The notes beneath the pieces are model-generated. The model did no database searches. It had not been told where the DNA came from and was given only the letters and a program-made list of their open reading frames with translations. DNA of 64,000 nucleotides from Orlajensenia sp037404875 (GTDB taxonomy: Bacteria > Actinomycetota > Actinomycetes > Actinomycetales > Microbacteriaceae), in assembly GCF_037404875.1 (NCBI RefSeq), contig NZ_JBBELO010000030.1:16664-80663 (forward strand). The letters are read 5' to 3'. This document shows, piece by piece, positions 58,701-64,000 of the stretch. The translations under genes were made by a program, and so were the position numbers. Numbering within the stretch: position 1 is the first letter of the stretch; every line of letters begins with the position of its first letter.

Positions 58701-60395
58701 ATGGCAGAGGTTGATCTCAAACCGCGTTCCCGCGTCGTCACCGACGGCATCGAAGCAGCGACGAGCCGGGGCATGCTCCGCGCCGTCGGCATGGGAGACG
58801 AGGACTGGGACAAGCCCCAGATCGGCATCGCGAGTTCGTGGAACGAGATCACGCCCTGCAACCTGAGCCTGGACCGCCTGGCCCAGGGTGCCAAGGAGGG
58901 CGTGCACTCCGGAGGCGGCTACCCGCTGCAGTTCGGCACCATCTCGGTCTCCGACGGCATCTCGATGGGCCACGAGGGCATGCACTTCTCCCTGGTCTCC
59001 CGTGAGGTGATCGCCGACTCCGTCGAGGTGGTCATGAACGCCGAGCGGCTCGACGGCTCCGTTCTGCTCGCGGGATGCGACAAGTCGCTGCCCGGCATGC
59101 TGATGGCGGCCGCTCGCCTCGACCTCGCCTCCGTCTTCCTGTACGCCGGCTCCATCGCCCCCGGCTGGGTCAAGCTCAGCGACGGCACCGAGAAGGAGGT
59201 CACGATCATCGACTCCTTCGAAGCGGTCGGGGCCTGCAAGGCCGGCACCATGAGCGAGGAAGACCTCAAGCGCATCGAGTGCGCCATCGCCCCCGGCGAA
59301 GGCGCCTGCGGCGGCATGTACACCGCCAACACCATGGCATCCGTCGCCGAGGCCCTCGGCATGAGCCTGCCCGGCTCGGCCGCTCCGCCCTCGGCCGACC
59401 GCCGCCGCGACTACTACGCCCACCGTTCCGGCGAGGCCGTGGTCAACATGCTGCGCCTGGGCATCACTGCCCGCGACATCCTGACGAAGAAGGCCTTCGA
59501 GAACGCGATCACCGTCGCGATGGCGCTCGGCGGCTCGACCAACGTCGTGCTGCACCTGCTCGCCATCGCGAACGAGGCCGAGGTCGAGCTCACGCTCGAT
59601 GACTTCAACCGCATCGGCGACAAGGTGCCGCACCTGGCCGACATGAAGCCGTTCGGCAAGTACGTCATGAACGACGTGGACCGCCACGGCGGCATCCCGG
59701 TGCTCATGAAGGCGCTGCTGGATGCCGGGCTGCTGCACGGGGACGCCCTCACCGTGACGGGCAAGACCGTTGCCGAGAACCTCGAGGCCCTGAACCCCAT
59801 GCCGCTCGACGGCGAGGTCATCCGCACCCTCGACAACCCCATCCACGCCACCGGCGGCATCACGATCCTCAAGGGAACGTTCGCTCCCGAGGGTGCCGTC
59901 GTGAAGACCGCCGGCTTCGACGCCTCCGTCTTCGAGGGCCCTGCCCGGGTGTTCGAACGCGAGCGCGCGGCGATGGATGCGCTCACCAACGGCGAGATCA
60001 GCGCCGGCGACGTCGTGGTCATCCGCTACGAGGGGCCGAAGGGCGGCCCCGGAATGCGCGAGATGCTCGCGATCACCGCGGCCATCAAGGGCGCAGGGCT
60101 CGGAAAAGATGTACTACTGTTGACGGACGGACGATTCTCAGGCGGCACAACCGGCCTCTGCATCGGCCACATAGCACCCGAAGCGGTGGACGCTGGTCCC
60201 ATCGCCTTCGTGCGCGATGGTGATCTGATACGGGTCGATATCGCTGCTCGCTCCCTCGACCTACTTGTCGACCCGACCGAGCTCGCCGCCCGCCGTGAAG
60301 GCTGGGCGCCGCTCCCCCCGCGCTATACCCGTGGCGTTCTCGCGAAGTACTCCAAGCTCGTGCGCTCTGCCGCACAGGGCGCCGTCACGGGGTAG
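58701..60395 (+). CDS. ilvD: Dihydroxy-acid dehydratase
   Basis: 564 residues; dehydrates 2,3-dihydroxy-isovalerate and -methylvalerate in valine and isoleucine synthesis. Fe-S/Mg-binding cysteines are visible in ITPCNLSLD, AGCDKSLPGML and GEGACGGMYTANTM; the C-terminal LLTDGRFSGGTTGLCIGHIAPEA is canonical. Full length. First gene of the ilv run. Confidence 0.97.
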   Translation: MAEVDLKPRSRVVTDGIEAATSRGMLRAVGMGDEDWDKPQIGIASSWNEITPCNLSLDRLAQGAKEGVHSGGGYPLQFGTISVSDGISMGHEGMHFSLVSREVIADSVEVVMNAERLDGSVLLAGCDKSLPGMLMAAARLDLASVFLYAGSIAPGWVKLSDGTEKEVTIIDSFEAVGACKAGTMSEEDLKRIECAIAPGEGACGGMYTANTMASVAEALGMSLPGSAAPPSADRRRDYYAHRSGEAVVNMLRLGITARDILTKKAFENAITVAMALGGSTNVVLHLLAIANEAEVELTLDDFNRIGDKVPHLADMKPFGKYVMNDVDRHGGIPVLMKALLDAGLLHGDALTVTGKTVAENLEALNPMPLDGEVIRTLDNPIHATGGITILKGTFAPEGAVVKTAGFDASVFEGPARVFERERAAMDALTNGEISAGDVVVIRYEGPKGGPGMREMLAITAAIKGAGLGKDVLLLTDGRFSGGTTGLCIGHIAPEAVDAGPIAFVRDGDLIRVDIAARSLDLLVDPTELAARREGWAPLPPRYTRGVLAKYSKLVRSAAQGAVTG

Positions 60396-60440
60396 TCCGC
60401 GCCTTTCATCCATCCGCCATCCCAAGGGACTCGCACACGC

Positions 60441-62243
60441 ATGACCACGGAATCACCTACCGTGCCCACGCCGTCCGCCCCGGCGAAGACCGGGCCCGAG
60501 CTGCTGACCGGCGCACAGTCCGTCGTTCGCACGCTCGAACTGCTGGGCATCACCGACGTCTTCGGCCTCCCCGGCGGCGCCATCCTCCCCGTCTACGACC
60601 CGCTCATGGACTCCTCGAAGCTGCGCCACATCCTCGTGCGCCACGAGCAGGGAGCCGGCCACGCGGCCGAGGGCTACGCATCCTCAACGGGCAAGCTCGG
60701 GGTTTGCATCGCGACCTCGGGCCCCGGCGCCACCAATCTCGTGACCGCGATCGCGGACGCCCACATGGACTCCGTACCGCTGCTGGCCATCACGGGGCAG
60801 GTGTTCTCGACCCTCATGGGAACGGATGCCTTCCAGGAGGCCGACATCGTGGGCATCACGATGCCGATCACCAAGCACTCCTTCCTCGTGAAGGAGGCCT
60901 CGGAGATTCCTGCGACGATCGCCGCGGCGATGCACATCGCCACGACGGGCCGGCCAGGTCCGGTGCTCGTCGACATCACCAAGGACGCCCAGCAGGAGAC
61001 CGCTCCTTTCGTCTGGCCGCCCAAGGTCGAGCTTCCCGGGTACCGCCCGGTCACGAAGGCGCACGGCAAGCAGATCCAGGCAGCCGCTCAGCTGCTCGCC
61101 GAGGCGAAGAAGCCGGTGCTCTACGTGGGCGGCGGGGTCATCCGAGCCAACGCCTCCGCAGAGCTGCTCGCGCTGGCCGAGGCGACCGGAGCGCCCGTCG
61201 TGACGACGCTGATGGCACGCGGCGCCTTCCCGGACTCGCATCCGCAACAGTTGGGCATGCCCGGCATGCACGGTACGGTTCCCGCCGTGCTCGCGCTGCA
61301 GGAGGCCGACCTGCTCATCTCGCTCGGCGCGCGGTTCGATGACCGCGTCACCGGCAAGGCGGCGCTGTTCGCTCCCAAGGCCAAGGTCGTGCACGTGGAT
61401 GTCGACCCCGCCGAGATCTCGAAGATCCGTGTGGCCGACGTGCCGATCGTGGGCGACGCCCGCGACGTGATCGAGGACCTCACCCGCGCGTACGCCCAGG
61501 CGACGACCGACGGTTCGGCGGACACGAGCGAGTGGTGGGAGTACCTGAACGGCCTGCGCGCCGAGTTCCCGCTCGGCTACGCGCCGACGAGCGACGGTGC
61601 CCTCGCGCCGCAGTACGTCATCCAGCGCATCGGCGAGCTGACCGGCCCCGAGGGCGTCTTCGCGTCCGGCGTGGGACAGCACCAGATGTGGGCGGCCCAG
61701 TTCATCAAGTACGAGCGCCCGATGTCGTGGCTGAACTCCGGAGGCGCGGGAACCATGGGGTACTCCGTTCCCGCGGCCATGGGTGCGAAGGTCGCCAACC
61801 CCGATCGCCACGTGTGGGCGATCGACGGCGACGGATGCTTCCAGATGACCAACCAGGAACTCGCGACCTGCACGATCAACAACATCCCGATCAAGGTCGC
61901 CATCATCAACAACTCCTCCCTCGGCATGGTGCGCCAGTGGCAGACCCTCTTCTACGAGGGCCGCTACTCGAACACCGACCTGAACACCGGTGCCGACACG
62001 ATGCGGGTGCCCGACTTCGTGAAGCTCGCCGAGGCGTACGGAGCCCTCGGCATCCGCGTCACGAGCGAGGACGAGGTCGACGCGGCCATCGCACTCGCGC
62101 TCGAGACCAACGACCGCCCCGTCGTCATCGACTTCGTGGTCAGCCGGGATTCCATGGTCTGGCCGATGGTGCCGCAGGGCGTCTCGAACAGCTACGTGCA
62201 GTATGCCCGGGACCACAGCCCGGCATTCGACGAGGAGGACTGA
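60441..62243 (+). CDS. ilvB: Acetolactate synthase large subunit
   Basis: 600 residues; ThDP- and FAD-dependent condensation of two pyruvates or pyruvate and 2-oxobutyrate. The catalytic Glu lies in LVRHEQGAGHAAEGYA, the FAD region in LGARFDDRVTGKA, and the ThDP motif is AIDGDGCFQMTNQELATCTINNIPIKVAIINNSSLG. Separated from ilvN by 2 bp. Confidence 0.97.
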   Translation: MTTESPTVPTPSAPAKTGPELLTGAQSVVRTLELLGITDVFGLPGGAILPVYDPLMDSSKLRHILVRHEQGAGHAAEGYASSTGKLGVCIATSGPGATNLVTAIADAHMDSVPLLAITGQVFSTLMGTDAFQEADIVGITMPITKHSFLVKEASEIPATIAAAMHIATTGRPGPVLVDITKDAQQETAPFVWPPKVELPGYRPVTKAHGKQIQAAAQLLAEAKKPVLYVGGGVIRANASAELLALAEATGAPVVTTLMARGAFPDSHPQQLGMPGMHGTVPAVLALQEADLLISLGARFDDRVTGKAALFAPKAKVVHVDVDPAEISKIRVADVPIVGDARDVIEDLTRAYAQATTDGSADTSEWWEYLNGLRAEFPLGYAPTSDGALAPQYVIQRIGELTGPEGVFASGVGQHQMWAAQFIKYERPMSWLNSGGAGTMGYSVPAAMGAKVANPDRHVWAIDGDGCFQMTNQELATCTINNIPIKVAIINNSSLGMVRQWQTLFYEGRYSNTDLNTGADTMRVPDFVKLAEAYGALGIRVTSEDEVDAAIALALETNDRPVVIDFVVSRDSMVWPMVPQGVSNSYVQYARDHSPAFDEED

Positions 62244-62245
62244 TC

Positions 62246-62755
62246 ATGAGCACGCACGTTCTGTCCCTTCTCGTGGAGGACAAACCCGGCCTGCTGACCC
62301 GCGTGGCCGGCCTGTTCGCCCGGCGCGGCTTCAACATCGAGAGCCTCGCCGTTGGTCACAGCGAGATCGAGGGCCTCTCGCGCATCACCGTCGTGGTCGA
62401 TGTCGAGGACCTTCCGCTCGAGCAGGTCACCAAGCAGCTGAACAAGCTGATCAACGTGATCAAGATCGTCGAGCTCGACCCCGACCAGTCGGTGCAGCGC
62501 GAACACCTCCTGGTCAAGGTGCGCGCCGACAACAGCACGCGATCGCAGGTACTCGAAGCCGTCACGCTCTTCCGAGCGCGCGTGGTCGATGTGGCCACGG
62601 ATGCGCTGGTCATCGAGGTGACCGGCGACTCGGGCAAGACGAACGCCTTCCTGAAGGTGGTCGAGCCCTACGGCATCAAGGAGATCGCCCAGTCCGGCCT
62701 GCTCGCCATCGGCCGCGGCGGCAAGTCGATCACCGAGCGTGTCTTCAAGAACTGA
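62246..62755 (+). CDS. ilvN: Acetolactate synthase small (regulatory) subunit
   Basis: 169 residues. An N-terminal ACT domain (VLSLLVEDKPGLLTRVAGLFARRGFNIESLAVG) binds valine for feedback inhibition; the C-terminal domain follows (LLVKVRADNSTRSQVLEAVTLFRARVVDVA). GAGGAG at 62232-62237 serves as ribosome-binding site within the end of ilvB. Confidence 0.96.
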   Translation: MSTHVLSLLVEDKPGLLTRVAGLFARRGFNIESLAVGHSEIEGLSRITVVVDVEDLPLEQVTKQLNKLINVIKIVELDPDQSVQREHLLVKVRADNSTRSQVLEAVTLFRARVVDVATDALVIEVTGDSGKTNAFLKVVEPYGIKEIAQSGLLAIGRGGKSITERVFKN

Positions 62756-62759
62756 CCGG

Positions 62760-62837
62760 ACACACCCAACCGTTCCCTGAACACACCCAACCGTTCCCTG
62801 AACACCCAACGTTCCCTGAACACCCAACGTTCCCTGA
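62760..62837. repeat. Tandem repeat between ilvN and ilvC
   Basis: Two exact 21-nt units (62760-62780, 62781-62801) followed by two exact 18-nt units (62802-62819, 62820-62837). The shorter unit is the longer one without three bases (ACACCCAACGTTCCCTGA against an ACA-containing form). Confidence 0.9.
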
Positions 62838-62882
62838 GCTTGTCGAAGGGCACACCGAGGCTCCCTCCGACAGGCTCAGGGA
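62831..62882. repeat. REP-like inverted repeat between ilvN and ilvC
   Basis: TCCCTGAGCTTGTCG (62831-62845) and CGACAGGCTCAGGGA (62868-62882) pair at 14 of 15 positions plus one wobble. The core CCTGAGCTTGTCGAAGGG matches a dispersed palindromic element that I recall from many actinobacterial genomes. Confidence 0.75.
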
Positions 62883-62909
62883 GCGGCAAACAAGGAGAAA
62901 GAACAGCAC

Positions 62910-63938
62910 ATGGCTGAGATCTACTACGACAAGGACGCCGACCTCGCGCTCATCCAGGGCAAGAAGGTGGCCGTGATCGGCTACGGCTCGCAGGGCCACG
63001 CCCACGCGCAGAACCTGCGCGACTCGGGCGTCGAGGTCGTCATCGGCCTCAAGGAGGGCTCGAAGTCCACGCCCAAGGCGCAGGAGGCCGGCTTCCGCGT
63101 GCTGAGCGCTGCCGAGGCATCCGCGTGGGCCGACGTCATCGTCATCCTCGCCCCCGACCAGGTTCAGCGTCACCTCTATAAGGACGACATCGAGCCCAAC
63201 CTCGCCGAGGGCAAGGCGCTCGTCTTCGGCCACGGCTTCAACATCCGTTTCGGCTACATCCAGGCGCCCGAGGGCGTCGACGTGATCATGGTCGCCCCCA
63301 AGGGACCGGGACACACCGTTCGCCGCGAGTACGAGGCCGGCCGTGGCGTTCCCGTCATCGTGGCCGTTGAGAAAGATGCCTCTGGCAACGCCTGGCCGCT
63401 CGTGCTCAGCTACGCGAAGGCGATCGGTGGCCTGCGCGCCGGTGGCATCAAGACCACCTTCACCGAGGAGACCGAGACCGACCTGTTCGGCGAGCAGGCC
63501 GTGCTCTGCGGCGGCGTCTCGCAGCTCGTGCAGTACGGCTTCGAGACCCTGACCGAGGCCGGCTACCAGCCGCAGGTCGCGTACTTCGAGGTGCTGCACG
63601 AGCTCAAGCTCATCGTGGACCTCATGTGGGAGGGCGGCATCGCCAAGCAGCGCTGGAGCGTCTCCGACACCGCCGAGTACGGCGACTACGTCTCGGGCCC
63701 CCGCGTGATCGACCCGCACGTCAAGGAGAACATGCAGGCCGTTCTCGGCGACATCCAGAGCGGCGCCTTCGCCGAGCGCTTCATCGCCGACCAGGATGCC
63801 GGTGCCCCTGAGTTCCTCGCACTGCGCGCCAAGGGCGAGCAGCACCCCATCGAGGCGACCGGTCGCGAGCTGCGCAAGCTGTTCGCCTGGAACGCCTCGA
63901 ACGACGACGACTACGTCGACGGCGAGGTCGCGCGCTAG
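62910..63938 (+). CDS. ilvC: Ketol-acid reductoisomerase
   Basis: 342 residues, class I. N-terminal Rossmann motif VAVIGYGSQGHAHAQNLRDSG, the metal ligands in the knotted domain (ETDLFGEQAVLCGG; LKLIVDLMWEGGIAKQRWSVSDTAEYGDY). AAGGAG lies 13 nt before the ATG. The 62 bp after the stop hold no recognised feature. Confidence 0.97.
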   Translation: MAEIYYDKDADLALIQGKKVAVIGYGSQGHAHAQNLRDSGVEVVIGLKEGSKSTPKAQEAGFRVLSAAEASAWADVIVILAPDQVQRHLYKDDIEPNLAEGKALVFGHGFNIRFGYIQAPEGVDVIMVAPKGPGHTVRREYEAGRGVPVIVAVEKDASGNAWPLVLSYAKAIGGLRAGGIKTTFTEETETDLFGEQAVLCGGVSQLVQYGFETLTEAGYQPQVAYFEVLHELKLIVDLMWEGGIAKQRWSVSDTAEYGDYVSGPRVIDPHVKENMQAVLGDIQSGAFAERFIADQDAGAPEFLALRAKGEQHPIEATGRELRKLFAWNASNDDDYVDGEVAR

Positions 63939-64000
63939 GTGTACCCGGCCATGAGGTTGGTGGCGTTTCGGGCTTGACGTGAGGAGAACCTCCGGGGAGC

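Noticed and set aside
60396..60440. Attenuator or T-box before ilvB
   Set aside because: The 45-bp gap has no leader peptide, hairpin or T-box-like sequence.
1..64000. CRISPR array, prophage or insertion sequence
   Set aside because: No regularly spaced repeats, no integrase or transposase motifs and no phage structural genes were recognised on either strand.

Overview
The window is about 64 kb of very GC-rich bacterial chromosome. It reads as an actinomycete of the family Microbacteriaceae or a close relative. The signs are dense high-GC coding with GTG/TTG starts, many 4-bp ATGA/GTGA couplings, actinobacterial families (DUF3039, HisN-type phosphatase, Rv3654c-like Tad proteins, a BioYMN cluster, an FtsE with a long tail), a tmRNA tag ANSKRTDFALAA, and many genes with a TAnnnT hexamer placed 6-9 nt before the start codon, as in leaderless transcripts. 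No phage, IS element, CRISPR array or rRNA operon was seen. Most of the window is core chromosome with small accessory patches.

Layout. 1-1.1 kb: the end of an HtrA-like protease. 1.2-9.4 kb: a cell-wall glycopolymer (teichoic-acid type) block with two family-2 glycosyltransferases, a CDP-alcohol phosphotransferase, a CDP-glycerol-type polymerase, a TagGH-like ABC exporter and a LicC-like nucleotidyltransferase, interrupted by an EcsC-like protein and a VOC protein. 9.7-13.3 kb: an ABC ATPase with a very long disordered N-terminus, its permease, and DUF3039. 13.4-19.4 kb: pncB, murI-rph-rdgB, a CDF metal exporter and two DedA proteins. 19.4-20.3 kb: a gene-poor patch next to tRNA-Leu, bounded by a 19-bp direct repeat that copies the tRNA 3' end. 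20.4-24.9 kb: a Tad/Flp pilus locus. 24.9-31.2 kb: MFS transporter, prfB, ftsE-ftsX-smpB-phosphatase and the tmRNA gene. smpB and ssrA, the two partners of trans-translation, lie close together.

31.3-39.7 kb is more accessory: small membrane-associated proteins, a DksA-like zinc-finger protein, a secreted protein with two tandem acid-phosphatase domains, hisN, tRNA-Lys, a secreted beta-propeller and a MerR regulator with its own operator. 39.8-47.7 kb: a zinc alcohol dehydrogenase and partner, a DUF4062-STAND NTPase coupled to a membrane protein, a divergent multidomain flavoprotein without the redox CxxC, and a secreted protein with a sortase-like H-C-R pattern. 47.8-49.7 kb is the biotin ECF transporter. 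50.8-56.2 kb is a TetR-MMPL-YhgE/Pip envelope cluster whose MMPL protein carries a degenerate ABC domain. 56.3-58.7 kb is a fused trehalose-6-phosphate synthase/phosphatase. 58.7-63.9 kb is branched-chain amino-acid synthesis, ilvD-ilvB-ilvN-ilvC, with a repeat-built intergenic hairpin before ilvC.

The observations I rate highest are a 25-bp near-perfect inverted repeat flanking the tmRNA gene (a likely precursor-processing stem), the MMPL-pseudo-ABC fusion, the DUF4062-STAND/membrane pair, the sortase-like protein, and the widespread leaderless promoter geometry. All functional statements come from reading the sequence by eye; no database search was run.
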